From Arenicola marina (lineage: Eukaryota; Annelida; Polychaeta; Arenicolidae), in NCBI GenBank assembly GCA_964019135.1, contig OZ025256.1, positions 40,334,035 through 40,398,034 of the forward strand: a stretch of DNA of 64,000 bases, in the 5' to 3' direction. How positions within the stretch are numbered: the first letter of the stretch is position 1; every line of letters begins with the position of its first letter. Under the pieces are notes generated by a model that ran no database searches, was not told where the DNA came from, and saw only the letters and a program-made list of their open reading frames with translations. Made by a program: the position numbers and the translations under genes. Positions 37,401-49,400 of this stretch are shown here, in pieces.

Positions 37401-40400
37401 TTAAATCAACCAAAGAGATATTTACTAACCGTATGCCAAGTTTAAGCAAATTCTATCGATGGCTAATTGTCAGCTCATGCTAGCCATTGCCCTTAAGGTA
37501 AGCTACCCATAAAAAACAAGGTAAAAGAACTCTGTATTTGTGATTATTTTATGAAAGTATACCCAATTACACACCTTCTGGTGAATTTTTAGGATACTTT
37601 ACCGTCCCGTTAAAAAGATATTCTCCATTTTTCAAGTATACCCCCATTTCACAAAATGACCAAAACTTGACACCTACCACGAATATGTTATTTTGCTACA
37701 ATTCAACGGAATATTGATTCATCATCATCAGTAATAGCTCTTTGGAAAGCTTAGACCTAGTGCAATACAGGAATGATATTAAAAAATGTAAATAGTAGCC
37801 ACAAAAAATTACTGAATGGTAATAATAAAGTGCAATTATGCAAAATCAGAACAGTGTTTGCCAAAGTTCGAAATCCCCACCTTCACAAAATCAACTATAA
37901 TTTCACCAAAAATAAAAATCTTGCCACCAAACCACTTTTAAAAACCTCTAAAAATATCGTTCCTGTAATTAAAATAAGCAAAATATAGGTATCTGTGCAA
38001 ATTTTCCGAGAAACACGTCCTGAAGTTTGAAAATGTTATTTCACAAATATTTTTTGGCGCCGCTTTATGTCACACAAATTATCAGTAATTTACGCCTTGT
38101 GTTCACATTTTAATAAATCCGGTTATATTTAATGGTTTTCGATATAATTATGATCTACACGAATGTTTTCTGAACAATTTACAAGTTTTCTCTATGCCTT
38201 TTTCGTGAATTTTCCGACTTTATCACGAAGAGCCATTCTCGGGGAAATACCCTGTGAATGACGTCACGAATTGGGGATTCCCATGTGAATGACGTAAAGA
38301 GTTAGGGATTCCCCTTTCACTGACACCCGCCGATGTTTGTCGATGTTTACCGAGATCTTTTCTAAATCGCCGAAGCTTATTATACGATGCTCTATTCATT
38401 TTACCTTTGTCACCACTTCTTTTGCTGTGTTTTGTTCGTGCTTTGTCCATTAAGACTGCTTAAAATCTCAGGGCTATTATGGGTAACTTACTCGTAATAA
38501 TGGCCAATAATAGTCCAGTTGTTGTGACCCGCCTAGCAGCGTATGTATGAGGAGTCCTTCATGAGCGGCAAACCATATAAGTGTCCTGTAGATCCATTTG
38601 TCCACTCACTAACCTATTTGTAAGCGTTGTCAACACAAGGGCCTCGCGCCTATTTAAACAATAAATCTATACATAAGATGAATACGCTGCCCATATGCAC
38701 AAACATGGCCGAAACCCCGATATGTTGCTTGTGTGTTTCAGTTGGCGGGTCAGGTGTTGCTGTATGTGGCGGTGTACGCTCTGGCCACCGTGACTCACAT
38801 TGTCCGGGAGGAGAGGCTCAGGCTGGCCTTCCAGCACAGCCGGACAGCCCTGTCCGCCAGCATGGAGATCCAGGAGACAGCCAAGGAACAGGTAGAGCTG
38901 TGCCCCCAACCCTATCACCCCCCCTCCACCTCCCACCCTATCACCCCCCCCCCTCACCCTGGCTGACAGGGGTGTCTGGCTGTGCTGAAAGGCTAGCCTC
39001 ATCCTCTCCTCCCATTACGAGACATAAAATGACCTTCCTTCGTACAAATGTATCGGGTTCCGCACCACGACGTCCAAGCTCTGAAGCTAAAAATCAGTTT
39101 TACAAGAAAATCAGTGTCCTCGCCTTGCAATTCGATAGAAAGCAGAACATGTACCATTGGTGCCTTGCACTTCGATATAATTCACAACATGTACCATTGG
39201 TGCCTTGCACTTCGATATAAATCACAACATGTACCATTGGTGCCTTGCACTTCGATATAATTCACAACATGTACCGTTGGTGCCTTGCACTTCTATATAA
39301 ATCACAACATGTACCATTGGTGCCTTGCTCTTCGATAGAAAGTAAATCATGTACCTTTGGCGCTTGATCTGAGCTCTCGACTGACTATCGTCAGGGTTTT
39401 CAATAAAGAACAGCTTTGGGGCAGTCTTGAAGAGGATTAAAGAACGTATAAACGTGACCGGCTTGTGGTAGGAGAAATCACATAGGCGACTGGCGGGTGG
39501 GGGTTGGGTCGGGCCGGGGCGCGGGGGGCGGGGGCGGGCTGGGAGGGGTATAGTGCATGGTGGGCGGGAGTGGGGGGGAGTTGGAGTCAACAAAGGGCGC
39601 GTGTAATCCTGTCCTGGGGCTCCTCGTGTGATAAAACATCGACGCACCTGACCCTGATCCTGAACTCCACAGACGCTGACACCTATACAGCCTTCCCTAC
39701 CCCTACCCCTACCCCTGCCCCCTCCCTATGCCCAGGCCCCTCCCCCTGCCCCTACCCCTACCCCTTCCTCTCCTCCTACCACGTTCCCACTTCCCCCTCC
39801 CCCCTTTCGCCTTCTCTCCTGTTTTATAAATAGGATAAGCCTGCGTCATTCATATGTTCATTATTGTCACATTCTGTCTTCTAAAATGGTCGACCAAAAT
39901 CAACATTTGAAGTAGCAGTTTATATGCTATATATATATTTAGGGTGTGAATATTATGGTTTGATCTGTATATTATCTCTATGCATATAATCTGTTGCTTT
40001 TAACAAATGTACTCGAAGACGAACTAGCTGAAGTCATGCACATTCCTTCGGAAATTTGTTCGCAATTGGCAATCTTGGATTTGTTCATAAGAGACCCATC
40101 CAGGCTATCAATCATTCACTGACGTCACTGTTGCTGGTATCCAATCGTGTGGTGAAATAAGGTCTTCCTCGTGCGTTAGGTCGGACAAACAAGTCGGACA
40201 AACAAAGCAGCTTGTCACTTGGTTGTTAGTTTCAGAGATGAGTACTGCTCACTTGAACCTACCATCAGCTATGATTGTCCATTTCATACTCACGACTAAC
40301 GAAAAAGGACACAAGCGTGGGCGGGGCTTAGTGTCGGGGTATGGATCGGTCTATTGTGAGATAAAACTACTGCATTAAGGGCGATTTACATGAAACCAAA

Positions 40401-43400
40401 ACCGGTTTGGCGAACTAACTGTTCGACAGGAGAAGAACCGAAACCGGTTTGCTCGAAACCGTGAAACTATCGAGAGAGCTGGTTTGACGGTTTCGGTTCC
40501 GCGGAACTGTCAGTTCAATGAACATATACACCATAGTTTATCATAAATGTAATGAATAGAGACTTCTGGACCAAGGTATGATACTAATTCATTTGCGGAA
40601 AGTCCAATCGCGGGTAGAAAATGAAACAGACGTCATATTTATGCTGGCATAACTTCATAAGCACGTGGCCATTGGCAAAATACATGCTGAAACTGTAAAC
40701 AAATGCAACTATGTGTTCGCCTTTAGGTGCGCAAACCGTTGAAACCGGTTTCAAAAACTGTTTCGGAGGGGGCAAGCCCGGAACCGTCCGTCTAGCTCGT
40801 GAACTTTTTGAGCAGCAAAGACATCTTCCTGAGCAATGTTTACCTGTCCGTTAATAGGTGTAACTGCTGTAGTGATGAAGCCTCAGGGGAGTGGAGTTCG
40901 CGAAGCTACCACCGCTGGGCTTTGTCCTCTCTTTTCAAAATCTCGGATCCGCCCACGTCACGTAATGAGTGATCGCCAGCGACCGCTACACGCGCGCCGT
41001 GATAGAGTGATTGTGTCTCTCAGCGACCGCTACACGCGCGCCGTGATAGAGTGATTGTGTCTCTCAGCGACCGCTACACGCGCGCCGTGATAGAGTGATT
41101 GTGTCTCTCAGCGACCGCTACACGCGCGCCGTGATAGAGTGATTGTGTCTCTCAGCGACCGCTACACGCGCGCCGTGATAGTGATTGCGGCTCTCAGCGA
41201 CCGCTACACACGCGCCGTGATAGAGTGATTGCGTCTCTCAGCGACCGCTACACGCGCCGTGATAGAGTGATTGCGTCTCTCAGCGACCGCTACACGCGCG
41301 CCGTGATAGAGTGATTGCGTCTCTCAGCGACCGCTACACGCGCGCCGTGATAGAGTGATTGCGTCTCTCAGCGACCGCTACACGCGCGCCGTGATAGTGA
41401 TTGCGGCTCTCAGCGACCGCTACACACGCGCCGTGATAGAGTGATTGCGTCTCTCAGCGACCGCTACACGCGCCGTGATAGAGTGATTGCGTCTCTCAGC
41501 GACCGCTACACGCGCGCCGTGATAGAGTGATTGCGTCTCTCAGCGACCGCTACACGCGCGCCGTGATAGAGTGATTGCGTCTCTCAGCGACCGCTACACG
41601 CGCGCCGTGATAGAGTGATTGCGTCTCTCAGCGACCGCTACACGCGCGCCGTGATAGAGTGATTGCGTCTCTCAGCCACCGCTACACGCGCGCCGTGATA
41701 GAGTGATTGCGTCTCTCAGCGACCGCCACACGCGCGCCGTGATAGAGTGATTGCGTCTCTCAGCGACCGCTACACGCGCGCCGTGATAGAGTGATTGCGT
41801 CTCTCAGCGACCGCTACACGCGCCGTGATAGAGTGATTGCGTCTCTCAGCGACCACTACACGCGCGCCGGGATTGAGTGATTGCGTCTCTCAGCGACCGC
41901 TACACACGCGCCGTGATAGAGTGATTGCGTCTCTCAGCGACCGTTACAGGCACGCCGTGATAGAGTGATTGCGTCTCTCAGCGACCGCTACACGCGCGCC
42001 GTGATAGAGTGATTGCGTCTCTCAGCGACCGCTACACGCGCGCCGTGATAGTGATTGCGTCTCTCAGCGACCGCTACACACGCGCCGTGATAGAGTGATT
42101 GCGTCTCTCAGCGACCGCTACACGCGCGCCGTGATAGAGTGATTGCGTCTCTCAGCGACCGCTACACGCGCGCCGTGATAGAGTTATTGCGTCTCTCAGC
42201 GACCGCTACACGCGCACCGTGATAGAGTGATTGCGTCTCTCAGCGACCGCTACACGCGCGCCGTGATAGAGTGATTGCGTCTCTCAGCGACCACTACACG
42301 CGCGCCGTGATAGAGTGATTGCGTCTCTCAGCGACCGCTACACGCGCGCCGTGATAGTGATTACGTCTCTCAGCGACCGCTACACGCGCGCCGTGATAGT
42401 GATTACGTCTCTCAGCGACCGCTACACGCGCGCCGTGATAGAGTGATTGCGTCTCTCAGCGACCGCTACACGCGCGCCGTGATAGAGTGATTACGTCTCT
42501 CAGCGACCGCTACACGCGCGCCGTGATAGAGTGATTGCGTCTCTCAGCGACCGCTACACGCGCGCCCTGATAGTGATTACGTCTCTCAGCGACCGCTACA
42601 CGCGCGCCGTGATAGTGATTACGTCTCTCAGCGACCGCTACACGCGCGCCGTGATAGTGATTGCGTCTCTCAGCGACCGCTACACGCGCGCCGTGATAGA
42701 GTGATTACGTCTCTCAGCGACCGCTACACGCGCCGTGATAGAGTGATTGCGTCTCTCAGCGACCGTTACACGCGCGCCGTGATAGAGTGATTGCGTCTCT
42801 CAGCGACCGCTACACGCGCGCCGTGATAGAGTGATTGCGTCTCTCAGCGACCGCTACACGCGCGCCGTGATAGAGTGATTGCGCCTCTCAGCGACCGCTA
42901 CACGCGCGCCGTGATAGAGTGACTGCGTCTCTCAGCGACCGCTACACGCGCGCCGTGATAGAGTGATTGCGTCTCTCAGCGACCGCTACACACGCGCCGT
43001 GATAGTGATTGCGTCTCTCAGCGACCGCTACACGCGCGCCGTGATAGTGATTGCGTCTCTCAGCGACCGCTACACGCGCGCCGTGATAGAGTGATTGCGT
43101 CTCTCAGCGACCGCTACACGCGCGCCGTGATAGAGTGACTGCGTCTCTCAGCGACCGCTACACGCGCGCCGTGATAGAGTGATTGCGTCTCTCAGCGACC
43201 GCTACACACGCGCCGTGATAGAGTGACTGCGTCTCTCAGCGACCGCTACACGCGCGCCGTGATAGAGTGATTGCGTCTCTCAGCGACCGCTACACACGCG
43301 CCGTGATAGTGATTGCGTCTCTCAGCGACCGTTACACACGCGCCGTGATAGTGATTGCGTCTCTCAGCGACCGCTACACACGCGCCGTGATAGAGTGACT

Positions 43401-46400
43401 GCGTCTCTCAGCGACCGTTACACGCGCGCCGTGATAGAGTGATTGCGTCTCTCAGCGACCGCTACACGCGCGCCGTGATAGAGTGATTGCGCCTCTCAGC
43501 GACCGCTACACGCGCGCCGTGATAGAGTGACTGCGTCTCTCAGCGACCGCTACACGCGCGCCGTGATAGAGTGACTGCGTCTCTCAGCGACCACTACACG
43601 CGCCGTGATAGAGTGATTGCGTCTCTCAGCGACCGCCAAACGCGCGCCGTGATAGAGTGATTGCGTCTCTCAGCTACCGCTACACGCGCGCCGTGATAGT
43701 GATTGCGTCTTTCAGCGACCGCTACACGCGCGCCGTGATAGAGTGATTGCGCCTCTCAGCGACCGCTACACGCGCGCCGTGATAGAGTGAGTGCGCCTCT
43801 CAGCGACCGCTACACGCGCGCCGTGATAGAGTGATTGCGCCTCTCAGCGACCGCCAAACGCGCGCCGTGATAGTGATTGCGTCTCTCAGCGACCGCTACA
43901 CGCGCCGTGATAGAGTGATTGCGCCTCTCAGCGACCGCTACACGCGCGCCGTGATAGGGTGACTGCGTCTCTCAGCGACCGCTACACACGCGCCGTGATA
44001 GTGATTGCGCCTCTCAGCGACCGCTACACGCGCCGTGATAGAGTGATTGCGTCTCTCAGCGACCGCTACACGCGCCGTGATAGTGATTGCGTCTCTCAGC
44101 GACCACTACACGCGCCGTGACAGAGTGATTGCGTCTCTCAGCGACCGCTACACGCGCGCCGTGATAGAGTGATTGCGTCTCTCAGCGACCGCTACACGCG
44201 CGCCGTGATAGAGTGATTGCGTCTCTCAGCGACCGCTACACGCGCGCCGTGATAGTGATTGCGTCTCTCAGCGACCGCTACAGGCGCGCCGTGATAGAGT
44301 GATTGCGTCTCTCAGCGACCGCTACACGCGCGCCGTGATAGAGTGATTGCGTCTCTCAGCGACCGCTACACGCGCGCCGTGATAGTAAATGCGTCTCTCA
44401 GCGACCGCTACACGCGCGCCGTGATAGAGTGATTGCGTCTCTCAGCGACCGCTACACGCGCGCCGCGATAGAGTGATTGCGCCTCTCAGCGACCGCTACA
44501 CGCGCGCCGTGATAGAGTGATTGCGTCTCTCAGCGACCGCTACACGCGCGCCGTGATAGAGTGATTGCGTCTCTCAGCGACCGCTACACGCGCGCCGTGA
44601 TAGAGTGATTGCGTCTCTCAGCGACCGCTACACGCGCGCCGTGATAGAGTGATTGTGTCTCTCAGCGACCGCTACACGCGCGCCGTGATAGAGTGATTGC
44701 GTCTCTCAGCGACCGCTACACGCGCCGTGATAGAGTGATTGCGTCTCTCAGCGACCGCTACACGCGCCGTGATAGTGATTGCGTCTCTCAGCGACCGCTA
44801 CACGCGCGCCGTGATAGAGTGATTGCGTCTCTCAGCGACCGCTACACGCGCGCCGTGATGGAGTGATTGTGTCTCTCAGCGACCGCTACACGCGCGCCGT
44901 GATAGAGTGACTGCGTCTCTCAGCGACCGCTACACGCGCGCCGTGATGAAGTGATTGTGTCTCTCAGCGACCGCTACACGCGCGCCGTGATAGAGTGAGT
45001 GCGTCTCTCAGCGACCGCTACACGCGCGCCGTGATAGAGTGATTGCGTCTCTCAGCGACCGCCAAACGCGCGCCGTGATAGTGATTGCGTCTCTCAGCGA
45101 CCGCTACACGCGCCGTGATAGGGTGATTGCGCCTCTCAGCGACCGCTACACGCGCGCCGTGATAGGGTGACTGCGTCTCTCAGCGACCGCTACACACGCG
45201 CCGTGATAGAGTGATTGCGCCTCTCAGCGACCGCTACACGCGCCGTGATAGAGTGATTGCGTCTCTCAGCGACCGCTACACGCGCCGTGATAGTGATTGC
45301 GTCTCTCAGCGACCACTACACGCGCCGTGACAGAGTGATTGCGTCTCTCAGCGACCGCTACACGCGCGCCGTGATAGAGTGATTGCGTCTCTCAGCGACC
45401 GCTACACGCGCGCCGTGATAGAGTGATTGCGTCTCTCAGCGACCGCTACACGCGCGCCGTGATAGTGATTGCGTCTCTCAGCGACCGCTACAGGCGCGCC
45501 GTGATAGAGTGATTGCGTCTCTCAGCGACCGCTACACGCGCGCCGTGATAGAGTGATTGCGTCTCTCAGCGACCGCTACACGCGCGCCGTGATAGTAAAT
45601 GCGTCTCTCAGCGACCGCTACACGCGCGCCGTGATAGAGTGATTGCGTCTCTCAGCGACCGCTACACGCGCGCCGCGATAGAGTGATTGCGCCTCTCAGC
45701 GACCGCTACACGCGCGCCGTGATAGAGTGATTGCGTCTCTCAGCGACCGCTACACGCGCGCCGTGATAGAGTGATTGCGTCTCTCAGCGACCGCTACACG
45801 CGCGCCGTGATAGAGTGATTGCGTCTCTCAGCGACCGCTACACGCGCGCCGTGATAGAGTGATTGTGTCTCTCAGCGACCGCTACACGCGCGCCGTGATA
45901 GAGTGATTGCGTCTCTCAGCGACCGCTACACGCGCCGTGATAGAGTGATTGCGTCTCTCAGCGACCGCTACACGCGCCGTGATAGTGATTGCGTCTCTCA
46001 GCGACCGCTACACGCGCGCCGTGATAGAGTGATTGCGTCTCTCAGCGACCGCTACACGCGCGCCGTGATGGAGTGATTGTGTCTCTCAGCGACCGCTACA
46101 CGCGCGCCGTGATAGAGTGACTGCGTCTCTCAGCGACCGCTACACGCGCGCCGTGATGAAGTGATTGTGTCTCTCAGCGACCGCTACACGCGCGCCGTGA
46201 TAGAGTGAGTGCGTCTCTCAGCGACCGCTACACGCGCGCCGTGATAGAGTGATTGCGTCTCTCAGCGACCGCCAAACGCGCGCCGTGATAGTGATTGCGT
46301 CTCTCAGCGACCGCTACACGCGCCGTGATAGAGTGATTGCGCCTCTCAGCGACCGCTACACGCGCGCCGTGATAGGGTGACTGCGTCTCTCAGCGACCGC

Positions 46401-49400
46401 TACACACGCGCCGTGATAGAGTGATTGCGCCTCTCAGCGACCGCTACACGCGCCGTGATAGAGTGATTGCGTCTCTCAGCGACCGCTACACGCGCCGTGA
46501 TAGTGATTGCGTCTCTCAGCGACCACTACACGCGCCGTGACAGAGTGATTGCGTCTCTCAGCGACCGCTACACGCGCGCCGTGATAGAGTGATTGCGTCT
46601 CTCAGCGACCGCTACACGCGCGCCGTGATAGAGTGATTGCGTCTCTCAGCGACCGCTACACGCGCGCCGTGATAGTGATTGCGTCTCTCAGCGACCGCTA
46701 CAGGCGCGCCGTGATAGAGTGATTGCGTCTCTCAGCGACCGCTACTCGCGCGCCGTGATAGAGTGATTGCGTCTCTCAGCGACCGCTACACGCGGGCCGT
46801 GATAGTAAATGCGTCTCTCAGCGACCGCTACACGCGCGCCGTGATAGAGTGACTGCGTCTCTCAGCGACCGCTACACGCGCGCCGCGATAGAGTGATTGC
46901 GCCTCTCAGCGACCGCTACACGCGCGCCGTGATAGAGTGATTGCGTCTCTCAGCGACCGCTACACGCGCGCCGTGATAGAGTGATTGCGTCTCTCAGCGA
47001 CCGCTACACGCGCGCCGTGATAGAGTGATTGCGTCTCTCAGCGACCGCTACACGCGCGCCGTGATAGAGTGATTGTGTCTCTCAGCGACCGCTACACGCG
47101 CGCCGTGATAGAGTGATTGCGTCTCTCAGCGACCGCTACACGCGCCGTGATAGAGTGATTGCGTCTCTCAGCGACCGCTACACGCGCCGTGATAGTGATT
47201 GCGTCTCTCAGCGACCGCTACACGCGCGCCGTGATAGAGTGATTGCGTCTCTCAGCGACCGCTACACGCGCCGTGATAGTGATTGCGTCTCTCAGCGACC
47301 GCTACACGCGCGCCGTGATAGAGTGATTGCGTCTCTCAGCGACCGCTACACGCGCGCCGTGATGGAGTGATTGTGTCTCTCAGCGACCGCTACACGCGCG
47401 CCGTGATAGAGTGACTGCGTCTCTCAGCGACCGCTACACGCGCGCCGTGATGGAGTGATTGTGTCTCTCAGCGACCGCTACACGCGCGCCGTGATAGAGT
47501 GATTGCGTCTCTCAGCGACCGCTACACGCGCGCCGTGATAGTGATTGCGTCTCTCAGCGACCGCTACAGGCGCGCCGTGATAGAGTGATTGCGTCTCTCA
47601 GCGACCGCTACACGCGCGCCGTGATAGAGTGATTGCGTCTCTCAGCGACCGCTACACGCGCGCCGTGATAGAGTGATGGCGTCTCCCCGTCAGGTAATAA
47701 TGGCCCTTTTACTGCAGTCGTCCACTGCATTATTAATGAAACGTCCCTAAAGCGACTGAACGATGTTATTTGGCTAACTACTGTCAGGGCATCCTCTCAA
47801 AAGCATCATTCTCTACAGTATCGGGGTTACAGGGCGGTAGGGTCGGGTATAAGGGTGGGGTCGGGGTGGGGTCGGGGAGGGGGTGGTGTCTGTGAACCCC
47901 TGGTGCCCTGGCATCGCCTGAAGACTGACGTATGGGGAGAGGTGCCGCCCCAATGCCACATGTTTGCTGCCGACAGATCGTGTTCTGCCTTTGTACCTCA
48001 CCATGTCACTTGACTCAGACCTGTAGTCCGTGACACAATGCCACATCGGCAATGTGACATGTGAATAGAAAAACAGACAACCGAAGGCGACGAACAACAC
48101 ACGTATGTATGGAGGAAGGGCGTGGTCCCTTTGTACGTGGTCATCACCCACGTGGACCTTATGTACGTGGTCATCACGCACGTGGTCCTTATTCACGTGG
48201 CCCCTATGTACGTGGTCATCACCCACGTGGTTCTTATGCACATGGTCATCACGCATGTGGACCTTATGCACGCGGTCTTTATCCACGTGGTCATCACGCA
48301 CGTGGGCCTTATGCACGTGGTCCTTATGCGCGTGGTTCTCATGCACGCGGTCTTTCTGCACGTGGTTATTGTGCACATGGTCATTATGCACGTGGTCCAT
48401 ATCCACGGGTCCTTTTGCACGTGGTCCTTATGCACGTGGCGTTCACGCACATGGTCAAAAGACACGTGGTCTTCACGCACCTGGCCGCAAGGCACGTGAT
48501 CTTCCCGCACGTGGTCACAAGGCACGTGATATTCACCCGCATGGCCCCCACGCAACTTTCTCTCTGCGAAGAAACTTTTTTTTTATCCCGATAGTTTTTG
48601 AGGTAACTTTTGCCAATTTCTAACGAAGTCCCGTTATTTCATATTAAGGTATATACCTTACTATAACGATGCCCAAATCCCAAATTTTTTTTCCACACAG
48701 GAAAGCTTGCTACTGTCTGTCCTGCCGAAGCACGTGGCAGAGGAAATGGTGCAGGATATTGACGCCACCGGTGCCACGGGCCAATTCAGGAAGATCTACA
48801 TGAACAGACACGAAAATGTCAGGTACGTCCCGCCGCACCCGATCACATTACCCGCTAAAACACCTGAGTCCGTGTCCGCTGGCGTTGCGTGATGGAACCT
48901 CGGTACAGGTGTTACGCCTAAGATCACGTAACGCATAAGGATCAGTTAGGGTCGGATCCTTTGATATCCCGGGTGGGGAGGGGGGAGGGGGTGCTTCATC
49001 ATAACCTCATTATGAAATAGAGGGGAATTTTTTTTCGGTAACATGCAAAGGAAGATATTTTTTAAACAAAATTCACAGCCCCCCCCCGGTCCTCCACCAC
49101 CCCTGGATATCAGATGGTGCGTTCCTTAGAAAGGTCAAGAGGCCTCAGTGGGAGGAGAGCCGTCGTGGTCGAGAGGTGGGCTCCTAGACTGCAGACCAAT
49201 AGGTTACGGGTACGCACCCCACCTGTGTCTGGATGCATCTCATCCCATTTGCCCAGGGGTTCCCATGTCAGGATCTAACATTGTTACCTCTATATATGGC
49301 CTGATAATGTTATAGTCTTATAGCCTGAAACTTCTTGCCTGGAGCCGATACAACGTCCCTAAAATGATGTGATAAACAAATCTGTGACACGTAGTGCACG

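Larger units (their letters stand above)
34451..38741 (+). other. Intron 1
   Basis: GT-AG intron of about 4.3 kb. Contains a 72-bp direct duplication (35053-35195), a short 44-bp satellite array (35911-36058), C- and G-tracts at 36720-37075, and a duplicated CRE/kappaB-like block (38241-38314). The remainder is AT-rich with nothing recognised. Confidence 0.85.
38892..48700 (+). other. Intron 2, mostly satellite
   Basis: About 9.8 kb. In order: 40-bp minisatellite (39122-39365), G-rich then C-rich tracts (39495-39600, 39690-39830), an R3 element (40089-40356), an R2 element (40378-40770), the 44-bp satellite (40962-47686), G-rich sequence (47840-47890) and a 15-bp E-box array (48120-48545). 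About two thirds of the intron is tandem repeat. Confidence 0.88.

Noticed and set aside
38223..38450. 75-codon basic minus-strand open frame in intron 1
   Set aside because: No recognised family; overlaps the duplicated motif block and is short enough for chance.
39690..39780. CCCCTA-like repeats resembling a telomere
   Set aside because: Only a few irregular units in a C-rich stretch within an intron; not the TTAGGG repeat expected for animals.
47813..48623. Long open frames on both strands (for example a His/Asp/Val-rich minus frame)
   Set aside because: The 15-bp period is a multiple of three, so frames stay open by construction; peptides simply mirror the repeat.
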